A stretch of 5,409 nt of DNA, taken from Deltaproteobacteria bacterium. Lineage in GTDB: Bacteria; Myxococcota; B64-G9. The position numbers and the translations under genes were made by a program. The notes under the pieces are model-generated. The model had not been told where the DNA came from, ran no database searches, and saw only the letters and a program-made list of their open reading frames with translations. Positions 1 through 5,383 of the stretch are shown here, in pieces; the stretch's first letter is position 1, and each line of letters begins with the position of its first letter. The DNA is taken from NCBI GenBank assembly GCA_030591745.1, contig JAUVAM010000323.1, positions 1 to 5,409 of the forward strand, in the 5' to 3' direction.

Positions 1-745
1 GGCCAATGACCACGGCTGGTGGAAGGAAGCCTTGCTGCAGGACCGTGCGGCTCGCCAACTGCACCAGCATGTTGCGTGGTGGTGGGGGGGTGGCGTCGAC
101 TTCGAGTTGACGCAGGCTTTTGCCCGCATTGGTGTCCGGCTCGATGTTCAGGCGCTGGAAGACTTCGATGCGGCTGACGGGGCACTCGGGTGCGAAGGCG
201 TGCAGCAAGAAGCGATCGGCCACCGAGCCCTCGTCCGGATCGTTGACACCTTTTGGGAAGTAAACACGGGCCGGTTGGCCTTTTTGCAGGAAGAGCAAGG
301 TGCGCTCTCCGCCCCGATCCAGGGCCAAGGCGGCGTCGGCACCTCGTTCGGCCAGCACCTGTAGTACATGCCCCGGATCCAGAAGGTCAGTTGAGGCCAC
401 CACCGCCGGCCGGTTGCTCAAGTGTACGGCCACCAGCAGCACCAGCACGGGATCGGCCGCCACCAAATTACAGACCGCGCCCTCCAATTGCCGGGCTCGT
501 TCGGGGAGTTCGGCCAAGCTCAAGCCTGAAAAGCCGTCTTCGTCCACCATGCCGGCCAGATGGGTCTTGGCCTGGTGGATCAGGCAGACCAGTCGCGTTT
601 CGGCCGTCTCGATCTCGAGCCATCCGTTGTCGCAGGAGCCTTGGGCCAGCATGCCGTCTATTTCGGCCAAGGTCTCCGGCCCATAGGCCGCGCCACGCAT
701 GACGATTTGCAGGTGTGGAAAGTTCACCAAACTCATGGGGCGCAT
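1..745 (-). CDS. Hypothetical soluble protein, possibly FHA-containing, 3' end outside the window
   Basis: The minus strand is open from the start codon to the window edge: 248 sense codons and no stop. The product has no obvious signal peptide or membrane segment. It has two similar-looking strand-turn-strand stretches, around residues 41-66 (GWLEIETAETRLVCLIHQAK) and 138-163 (ALALDRGGERTLLFLQKGQP). The pattern loosely recalls the PATAN/DUF4388 proteins common in myxobacteria, but I do not recognise a family firmly. After a proline run (PPPP, near 220-223) the last visible residues end in LPPAVVIG, which looks like the opening strands of an FHA phosphopeptide-binding domain, where VIGR is typical; the diagnostic part lies beyond the edge. 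The start at 745 is preceded by AGG ten bases upstream; an in-frame ATG at 736 is an equally possible start. The gene is transcribed divergently from the acyltransferase operon, so the two may share regulation. Coding status is fairly sure; function is not. Confidence 0.72.
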   Translation of the reverse strand, partial: MRPMSLVNFPHLQIVMRGAAYGPETLAEIDGMLAQGSCDNGWLEIETAETRLVCLIHQAKTHLAGMVDEDGFSGLSLAELPERARQLEGAVCNLVAADPVLVLLVAVHLSNRPAVVASTDLLDPGHVLQVLAERGADAALALDRGGERTLLFLQKGQPARVYFPKGVNDPDEGSVADRFLLHAFAPECPVSRIEVFQRLNIEPDTNAGKSLRQLEVDATPPPPRNMLVQLASRTVLQQGFLPPAVVIG

Positions 746-791
746 TTTCTTCGAGCCTGCTGCGAATTGCAAGTAACAACGTCCCCCTCTC

Positions 792-820
792 TTGACCCGG
801 TGCGGCGCCGGCGTTACCAT
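792..820 (+). promoter_or_regulatory. Probable sigma70-type promoter of the acyltransferase operon
   Basis: TTGACC at 792-797 matches five of six bases of the -35 consensus. TACCAT at 815-820 matches four of six of the -10 consensus. The spacer is exactly 17 bases. Transcription would start near 827, giving a leader of only about 15 bases that consists mostly of the ribosome binding site. A perfect 8-base palindrome, CGGCGCCG (803-810), sits in the middle of the spacer and could be a regulator site, although such palindromes are common in GC-rich DNA. This is the only good plus-strand promoter in the divergent gap, and the tight gene packing downstream suggests it drives all six genes. Confidence 0.5.
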
Positions 821-831
821 GCGCAGACCTC

Positions 832-837
832 GGAGAG
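832..837 (+). promoter_or_regulatory. Ribosome binding site that sets a GTG start
   Basis: GGAGAG lies four bases before GTG at 842. The reading frame is open further upstream, to an ATG at 560. That extension would lie antisense to the divergent gene and across the promoter, and its translation has no resemblance to the family. The Shine-Dalgarno match and the position just after the promoter therefore favour the GTG. Confidence 0.6.
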
Positions 838-841
838 AACA

Positions 842-1642
842 GTGCAATTTGACCCTGCCGAACATCTGCGCCGTTACAGTGATCGCATCGCGCGCCACCG
901 CTTCATCAACTGGACCCTGTCGGTTCATACCCGCGTGGATGTGGAGGTGCAGCCGGCCCAGGATTACCTTTTGCAGAGCAAGTCGCAGGTGAGTCTCAGG
1001 GACCTTTGGCTCTGCGCCACGGCTCGAGTACTTCGGGATCGACCTTTGTTTAATCTGCGTTTCAACGGTTTTCGTGATTTGAAGCCCGTCGAAGATATCC
1101 ACCTGCGAGTGGGTTTGAAATTGGATGACGGGCGTCTGGGTTATGTAGTGGTGGAGCACGCCGATAGGCTAAATCCCGAGGGCATGGCCAGACGCATTGC
1201 TGAGCTGATGCCTCAGGCCATGCCTCCTGAGCACGTGGCCCATCCACCTCGGCATCGCTCCGGGCGCTTGGGTCGACTCATCGATGATCTGGAAGGGTCT
1301 ACTTTTGACTACGCACCTCATCTGGAAAAGTCCTTGGGCGGGGATTCGGGATCCGAAGCAGGCACTTTTACCGTGCTTGACGCCGGCGCTTTCGGAGCCG
1401 AGGATTTTCATCAATTGGTGCTGCGCCCGGCGGTCGCCGTGCTTGTGGTCATGAAGCCCAAGTCCTTGCTGGTCAAGGGCAACGAGGGCCCGGTGCTCAC
1501 CACCCGTCTGCCCATGGCCGTGCCTTTTTGCCACAAAGTCATGGACACAGATGGCCCAGGCTACTTCTTGTTTGATTTGGAGAAGCGCCTGGCCGATCCC
1601 CAGGGGGCCCTGGGGGCAGGGCGTGGGGAGGGTGGCTCATGA
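842..1642 (+). CDS. Lipoyl-less E2-type acyltransferase domain protein 1, HxxxD present, Ser/Thr missing
   Basis: The 266-residue product covers an E2 catalytic (CAT-fold) domain and nothing else: no lipoyl domain, no E1/E3-binding domain, no linker. The N-terminal half follows the E2 pattern, with VDVEV near residue 32, a helix with LWLCATARVLRDRPLFN near 55-71 and LGYVVVEHAD near 99-107. The conserved GTFTxSNLG block appears as GTFTVLDAGAFG (174-185), where Leu179 stands at the position of the catalytic-site Ser/Thr. The C-terminal motif is FCHKVMDTDG: His231 and Asp235 keep the HxxxD spacing of DHRVIDG, with two extra residues before the Gly. It then continues GYFLFDLEKRLADP, very typical of E2 C-termini. 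About 45 residues (about 125-172) form an insert not found in classical E2 cores. The stop overlaps the next start in ATGA. Family membership is well supported; substrate is unknown. Confidence 0.85.
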   Translation: MQFDPAEHLRRYSDRIARHRFINWTLSVHTRVDVEVQPAQDYLLQSKSQVSLRDLWLCATARVLRDRPLFNLRFNGFRDLKPVEDIHLRVGLKLDDGRLGYVVVEHADRLNPEGMARRIAELMPQAMPPEHVAHPPRHRSGRLGRLIDDLEGSTFDYAPHLEKSLGGDSGSEAGTFTVLDAGAFGAEDFHQLVLRPAVAVLVVMKPKSLLVKGNEGPVLTTRLPMAVPFCHKVMDTDGPGYFLFDLEKRLADPQGALGAGRGEGGS

Positions 1643-2469
1643 ACATCGACGTGCTCAGTCGGGAAGACAAGGTCTTGGCCGATCGGATGGATGCACGTGC
1701 GGATCTGGTGGGCGGCCTCAGGTACGCCAATTTTGTGGCCGCGGCCAATCTGCGCATGAGCGCAGGAATCGACGCCCTGGACGCCTGGCGCAAGGCGCGT
1801 CGCGGTGAGCACGTGAGCATCGCATGTGCCCTGGCTCGGGCCAGCCTGAAGGCCTTGGCCGCAGATCCGCTTTTTGCCTGCGCTTTCGATGGCCGGGATC
1901 GACTCGAAGCCCCCTCGGTGCCGGCTCTGAGCTTGAGCGTGGATACGGTCGATGAGGCCCGCAGCCTGGTCTTGCCTGAAGCCGGTACCCTGAGCATTGA
2001 CGCCCTCGCCCGGGTCATCCGCGAGGGCGCGGCTCGCTTGCGGGATGAGCCCCAGCCCGTTTTCAAGGCGGGCAGCCGCAAGAAGGTGTTGCCCGGCCGC
2101 AGCCGTCGCCGCTGGGTCAACCTGGTGGGCAAAGAGCTCCGGGAGCGCTTCGACTATCTCCTGCCCGCAGTACAGGCTGAGCGTTTCGCCGAGCATCGGA
2201 CGGTTTGGGGCGACTTTGCCCTGCATGACATCGGCACCCTGCAGGTTGAGGATTTCAAGGGCTTCTTGCGCCGGCCCGCGGTGGCGGCGCTTTGGGCATT
2301 GAGTGCCGAATGGCATGTGTTGCCCGATGACAAGGGCGGTTTTTTCCGACAGCGGCGCTTGCCGCTCATGCTCGTCTACAGCGCGGAGATCGTGCCATTG
2401 GATCGGGCCTGCGCTTTCCTCGGGGGCATCATCGATGCGCTCGAGAACCCCGAAGGGCTGGAGGCATAG
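1639..2469 (+). CDS. Lipoyl-less E2-type acyltransferase paralog 2, probable pseudoenzyme
   Basis: The 276-residue product is the most degenerate of the five paralogs. The fold signature remains: a helix with ALARASLKALAADPLFACAF (64-83), then FALHDIGTLQVEDFKGFL (193-210) for the usual FTISNLGMFG block, RRPAVAALWAL for the canonical NPPQAAILGIG strand, and a C-terminus LPLMLVYSAEIVPLDRACAF (241-260) followed by LGGIIDALENPEG. The Ser/Thr position holds His196. The DHRVIDG site reads SAEIVPLDRA and has no His at all, so acyl transfer by the standard mechanism is not expected. A strongly basic insert (about 143-170, SRKK and SRRRW) lies where the classical E2 core has a short loop. The start is preceded by GGAGGG (1627-1632) six bases upstream and overlaps the previous stop by four bases. 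The intact frame suggests a retained structural or regulatory role, which is inference. Confidence 0.75.
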   Translation: MNIDVLSREDKVLADRMDARADLVGGLRYANFVAAANLRMSAGIDALDAWRKARRGEHVSIACALARASLKALAADPLFACAFDGRDRLEAPSVPALSLSVDTVDEARSLVLPEAGTLSIDALARVIREGAARLRDEPQPVFKAGSRKKVLPGRSRRRWVNLVGKELRERFDYLLPAVQAERFAEHRTVWGDFALHDIGTLQVEDFKGFLRRPAVAALWALSAEWHVLPDDKGGFFRQRRLPLMLVYSAEIVPLDRACAFLGGIIDALENPEGLEA

Positions 2470-2472
2470 GCC

Positions 2473-3381
2473 ATGCGACGACCGGCCCAAATTCCAGACA
2501 GCCTGAGCCGCGGGCAACTGGATGGCTGGGTGCCCAAGCGCATCATGTACATCAACAAGTTCCACATCTCTAACTGGTACCCCAATCAGTGCCTGCAGGC
2601 CCGCATCGACTTGACGGCTGCCGACGCGTTACGCAAGCGCTTGAATGCGGAGGACCCGGATCCTTCCCGGCGGGTGACCTTCAACCACCTGATCACCAAA
2701 GCTTCGGCCAACGCCCTGCGCAACCACGTGCTGTTCAACGGCAAATATACCCGGCGCGATTCCGCCCTGGTGCATCGGCGGGTCCACGCGGCCAACGTGG
2801 TGGACACGGGTGGCATGGCCACCCGCATCGTCTTAGATGATGCGGATACGATGAGCCTGAGGGCTGTGGCAGCCGAAACACACCGCCTGGTCACCGCCCG
2901 CCGAGTGACCCTGGGAGAAAAGCTAGATCGCATGGAAGAGTTGCAGGCTTCCCGGGTCATGGCGGGACTGTTTTGGTTGTTGCCTTATACCAAGCGAGTG
3001 GGGCGGGAGCTCCTGCATGTCAGGGCCCTTGAGTTTTTGGAGGACAACCCCAGCACCGTGGTGGTGACCAACCCGGGGACTTTGGGCGTGCAGGACTGCA
3101 AGGCCATGTTTTTTTTCGGCCAGCTTCTGACTTGCCTGCGCATCATGGCCATCGAGGAAGAGGCCGTGTTGGATGAGGCGGGCAAGCTCAGTTTCCGCAA
3201 GGTTTTGCCCGTGGGTTTGGATTACGACCAGCGTCTTTGCGATGCCGGCCCGGCCGCACGTTTGCTCAACGAGATCCGTCGCAATTTGGAACAGCCCGAA
3301 CCCTATTCCATCGGCCCGGCCGTCGTGGACGAGGATTCGCCCATGGCATGGCCGGATGGAGGCGAGCATGGATTGGAATGA
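2473..3381 (+). CDS. Lipoyl-less E2-type acyltransferase paralog 3, His replaced by Gln
   Basis: The 302-residue product is the longest of the set. ARIDLTAADALRKRL (43-57) and VTFNHLITKASANALRNH (68-85) match the E2 core pattern in which a helix follows a V(S/T)xN-type motif. STVVVTNPGTLGV (194-206) corresponds to the FTISNLGMFG block and keeps Thr199 at the Ser/Thr position. The C-terminal motif LDYDQRLCDAGPAARLL (249-265) aligns closely with SFDHRVIDGADAARFL, but Gln253 replaces the catalytic His while Asp257 remains. The insert at about 143-192 contains a hydrophobic helix (GLFWLLPY, 165-172) followed by basic residues, which might contact membrane or a partner. After the domain comes an acidic tail of about 25 residues. 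GGAGG at 2460-2464 is eight bases before the ATG, and three bases separate it from the previous stop. The tail codons overlap the next gene by 14 bases. Confidence 0.82.
   Translation: MRRPAQIPDSLSRGQLDGWVPKRIMYINKFHISNWYPNQCLQARIDLTAADALRKRLNAEDPDPSRRVTFNHLITKASANALRNHVLFNGKYTRRDSALVHRRVHAANVVDTGGMATRIVLDDADTMSLRAVAAETHRLVTARRVTLGEKLDRMEELQASRVMAGLFWLLPYTKRVGRELLHVRALEFLEDNPSTVVVTNPGTLGVQDCKAMFFFGQLLTCLRIMAIEEEAVLDEAGKLSFRKVLPVGLDYDQRLCDAGPAARLLNEIRRNLEQPEPYSIGPAVVDEDSPMAWPDGGEHGLE
3358..3362 (+). promoter_or_regulatory. Ribosome binding site that sets the start of paralog 4
   Basis: GGAGG lies five bases before ATG at 3368, inside the end of paralog 3. The same frame is open upstream to an ATG at 3173, but that part only shadows paralog 3 and has no family resemblance. 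The N-terminus starting at 3368 (MDWNERLKQRVEVIRHFKPS) looks like the first helix of the E2 core. Confidence 0.65.
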
Positions 3382-3961
3382 GCGACTCAAGCAGCGGGTG
3401 GAGGTTATCCGCCACTTCAAGCCTTCCCGCATCGCCCCCACTGTGTCCATCCGTAAGGATTTAAAAGCGGATTTGTTGGGCGACGAGGAGGAGGGCCGTC
3501 TGGCGCGTCTATGCAGGGCGGCTTACCAGGCTTTGAATGTCGATCCCCTGTTCGCGGGTCGCTACGACGGCAAGTTGCGCCTGAAGCTTCTTGAAAAGGG
3601 GCCTGTGCTCAAGGTGGGCAAAGACGGCGGGCAGAGCTGGGTGCAGGTCGATCACATGGACAGCGAGGCCGATTTGGATATCTGGCGTAAGGCCTTGACG
3701 GACAAGGGATCGGATTTCATGGACCGGGTGCGCGAGCAGGGCAGGGCCGGCTTGGAGATCCTTGATTTGTCGAGTTTGGGGGTGAGGGACTGGCGTGGGA
3801 TGGTGGCCAGTCCCCAGGTGGCGCGCCTGGTGCTTTTGGCCGCCATTGATTTGCCCGCGGGGCGGGTACACCCCGTGGTCCTGGATTTCGATCACAAGCT
3901 TTCGGACGCGGGCCGGGCATCTCGTTTTATTGACGCCTTGGCCCAGGGGCTGGATGTATGA
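3368..3961 (+). CDS. Short lipoyl-less E2-type acyltransferase paralog 4, HxxxD present, Ser/Thr missing
   Basis: The 197-residue product is 70 to 105 residues shorter than its neighbours. Most of the difference is the absence of the insert before the SNLG block, plus trimmed termini. The core is still recognisable: VEVIRHFKPSRIAPTVSIRK (11-30), a helix with LCRAAYQALNVDPLFAGRYD (48-67), LEILDLSSLGVRDWRGMV (129-146) and LDFDHKLSDAGRASRFIDAL (172-191). The last is the best DHRVIDG match in the operon, with His176 and Asp180 in place, and DFDH aligning with SFDH. However, Leu132 stands at the Ser/Thr position, and at 135 a Ser replaces the normally invariant Gly of SNLG. The protein would be below the usual size of about 230 residues for an E2 core. 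Its stop overlaps the next start in ATGA, implying translational coupling. Confidence 0.78.
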   Translation: MDWNERLKQRVEVIRHFKPSRIAPTVSIRKDLKADLLGDEEEGRLARLCRAAYQALNVDPLFAGRYDGKLRLKLLEKGPVLKVGKDGGQSWVQVDHMDSEADLDIWRKALTDKGSDFMDRVREQGRAGLEILDLSSLGVRDWRGMVASPQVARLVLLAAIDLPAGRVHPVVLDFDHKLSDAGRASRFIDALAQGLDV

Positions 3962-4755
3962 AGGCGCATGATCTCATCTCGGAGCGCCGTGGGGTAATCC
4001 GCGACTTCGCCTCCCATCTGCTGGTGCCCACCGGGCATCTGTTCATGGAAGTGGAGTTGCTGCCCCTCAAAGCCCTGCTGGATGAGATCAACCAGCCCGG
4101 GCGTTTTCCGCCGGGTATCCGAGCCACGGTCAACCACCTCGTGCTCCGGGCCACGGCTCGGGCTTTGACCGCACATCCAGCCTTTAATGATTACTACTTG
4201 CACTGCGGCGAGGTGCAGCACAACGAGGCCGTGGTGCTCCGCGTGCCCCTGGACGCCGACGGCCACCTGGGCTTTTCCGTGGTATCCGATGCGGCCCACC
4301 GGCCATTCGACGAGTTGGTGGTCGATGCGGCCGCTCGCTTTATCGAGGATTCGGTCCTGGCGCGGCGCAAAGCAGGCAAGTTGGTGCGCATGCGAAAGCT
4401 GCGCCCCTTGTTTTCTCGCTTGGCCAGTGGGGGCGTCATCAGCCCCATGTACTGGTTGCGGGATCACGTGGCGGGCATGGAACGCAGCACGGCCAAAAAG
4501 GCGGTGCGCAAGGCGGGCACTTTCGTGGTCTCCAACCTGGGGTCCTTGGGTGTGGTGGGGGTCTCTTCGACCCTGCTGACCGCGGCCGTGGCCGATCTTT
4601 TGGTCTGCGCCCCTGTCCATCGCGGTGGGCATGATGGACCCATGCTTCCCCTGGGGGTTAGCTACGATCTGCGCTTGTTCGAGGCCTGGGAGGCTGCGGC
4701 CTTCTTGCGAGAGGTCCTCGAGGGCTTGCGCCAACCCGAGACTTTGTTGAACTGA
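3958..4755 (+). CDS. Lipoyl-less E2-type acyltransferase paralog 5, Ser present, His replaced by Leu
   Basis: The 265-residue product is the most E2-like in its N-terminal and central parts. FMEVELLPLKALLDEI (29-44) is the first core strand and helix. TVNHLVLRATARALTAHPAF (57-76) matches the helix that precedes the FN/YN strand. DADGHLGFSVVSDAAHRPFD (99-118) corresponds to the E2 stretch that runs ATPDGLVVPVI. GTFVVSNLGSLGV (187-199) is nearly canonical and keeps Ser192. The C-terminal motif LGVSYDLRLFEAWEAAAFL (232-250) aligns with SFDHRVIDGADAARFL, yet Leu238 replaces the catalytic His and Glu242 replaces Asp. An insert (about 135-186) is basic, with hydrophobic runs (PLFSRLASGGVISPMYWL). 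A weak AGGGG (3945-3949) lies eight bases before the start, and re-initiation from the overlapping stop probably helps. A self-contained enzyme is unlikely without the His. Confidence 0.84.
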   Translation: MKAHDLISERRGVIRDFASHLLVPTGHLFMEVELLPLKALLDEINQPGRFPPGIRATVNHLVLRATARALTAHPAFNDYYLHCGEVQHNEAVVLRVPLDADGHLGFSVVSDAAHRPFDELVVDAAARFIEDSVLARRKAGKLVRMRKLRPLFSRLASGGVISPMYWLRDHVAGMERSTAKKAVRKAGTFVVSNLGSLGVVGVSSTLLTAAVADLLVCAPVHRGGHDGPMLPLGVSYDLRLFEAWEAAAFLREVLEGLRQPETLLN

Positions 4756-4769
4756 GGCGGAGAGCCGAC

Positions 4770-5267
4770 ATGCATTTCGACGTGGAACACACGATCCGCA
4801 TTCCTTTTGATTCCTATTTCGATATCGTTCTCAGCGACGACTTCAACGCCTGGGTGAAAAAGCGCCTGAAGCAAGATGTACGCGAGGTGGTGCGCAACGA
4901 AGATCGCGACGGAGTGATTTACCGCACCGTGCGTTCCGAGCGTATCCTGAGCGCGCGAGCCCAGAAGTTTCTGAAGGTGCCGGTCCTGATCATCGAAGAG
5001 CAGCAGGAGATTCGGAGAGCCGCAGGCTCCTACACCTGGGCCTATGTGCCCAATGCGGGCAAGAAGCGCTTTGCCTCAAGCGGCACGGGCCGCATCGAAC
5101 CGGCTGGTGACTATTTGAAGCGACACGTTTCCGGCGAGGTGACGGTCAAAATTCCTTTGATCGGCAAGCGGATCGAAAAACGCATGGTGGAAGGCATTCG
5201 CAACAACATCACCCGCGTGGGCGATGCCCTGGAAGATTACTACCGCAAGCAACAAGCCAAATCTTGA
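4770..5267 (+). CDS. START/Bet v1-like protein resembling DUF2505
   Basis: The 165-residue soluble product begins with HFDVEHTIRIPFDSYFDIVL, the opening strand and helix of an SRPBCC (START/Bet v1) domain. It ends with SGEVTVKIPLIGKRIEKRMV (121-140) and a long C-terminal helix through YYRKQQAKS. The block VxVKIPLIGKxIEK closely recalls the end of DUF2505 proteins, whose length is about 160 residues; this assignment is from memory of the family pattern. The fold usually forms a cavity for a hydrophobic ligand, but no ligand can be deduced. TWAYVPNAGKKR (89-100) may be a conserved loop. The gene lies 14 bases after paralog 5, with GGAGAG (4759-4764) five bases before the ATG, so it belongs to the operon. 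A lipid- or acyl-binding partner for the acyltransferase-like proteins is a reasonable inference, not shown. Confidence 0.75.
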   Translation: MHFDVEHTIRIPFDSYFDIVLSDDFNAWVKKRLKQDVREVVRNEDRDGVIYRTVRSERILSARAQKFLKVPVLIIEEQQEIRRAAGSYTWAYVPNAGKKRFASSGTGRIEPAGDYLKRHVSGEVTVKIPLIGKRIEKRMVEGIRNNITRVGDALEDYYRKQQAKS

Positions 5268-5334
5268 GGGTTCCGTTCAGGAGGGGTGGACGGCGCATCG
5301 GGGCGAATCGCGGGGGTGAACCTCCGAAAAACCC
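5268..5334 (+). other. Post-operon spacer with a weak long-range inverted repeat
   Basis: GGGTT (5268-5272) and TTC-A-GGAGG (5276-5284) can pair with CCTCCGAA (5321-5328) and AACCC (5330-5334), giving an interrupted stem around a loop of about 36 bases. No T-tract follows, so it is not a classical intrinsic terminator. The position right after the last stop of the operon makes some role in transcript ending or stability possible, but pairing may be chance. I see no gene here. Confidence 0.2.
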
Positions 5335-5349
5335 GTAGTCACAATGGAA

Positions 5350-5383
5350 CGATCGGCTCCGATCGCAGGGCGTAGGTTATACT
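5350..5383 (+). promoter_or_regulatory. Possible promoter with a double CGATCG element
   Basis: TATACT at 5378-5383 matches five of six bases of a -10 element. No -35 hexamer is present 16 to 18 bases upstream. In its place are two copies of the palindrome CGATCG, at 5350-5355 and 5360-5365, ten bases apart (one helical turn), which also form a 6-base inverted repeat around GCTC. This could be an activator or repressor site for a plus-strand gene beginning just beyond the window, possibly read from about base 5390. The evidence is pattern only. Confidence 0.35.

Noticed and set aside
32..364. A plus-strand open frame near the left edge
   Set aside because: It overlaps the uninterrupted minus-strand gene, has no clear ribosome binding site, and its product has no recognisable features.
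737..800. A promoter for the minus-strand gene
   Set aside because: The best -10-like hexamers (TTACTT, TGCAAT on the minus strand) have no partner -35 at suitable spacing.
560..841. An upstream extension of the first operon gene to an ATG at 560
   Set aside because: It would lie antisense to the divergent gene and cross the promoter. It has no family resemblance, and GTG at 842 has a good ribosome binding site.
1561..2565. A 334-residue open frame on the minus strand
   Set aside because: It lies opposite paralogs 1 to 3, which show clear family motifs. Its translation shows no recognisable domain; long antisense frames are common in GC-rich coding DNA.
3892..4734. A 280-residue open frame on the minus strand
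   Set aside because: It mirrors paralog 5, the best E2-like gene of the window, and its composition (rich in Gln, His, Gly) is typical of an antisense shadow.
842..4755. A normal pyruvate or 2-oxoglutarate dehydrogenase operon
   Set aside because: No lipoyl-Lys motif, no binding domain, and no E1 or E3 gene is present, and most copies lack part of the catalytic site.
842..4755. NRPS condensation or wax-ester synthase/DGAT proteins, which share the CAT fold
   Set aside because: Those have HHxxxDG near the N-terminal third and are about 430 residues or longer. Here a single HxxxD-type motif lies near the C-terminus of short proteins, as in E2.
5268..5334. Intrinsic terminator after the operon
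   Set aside because: The stem is interrupted, the loop is long and no T-tract follows, so it is listed only as a weak inverted repeat.
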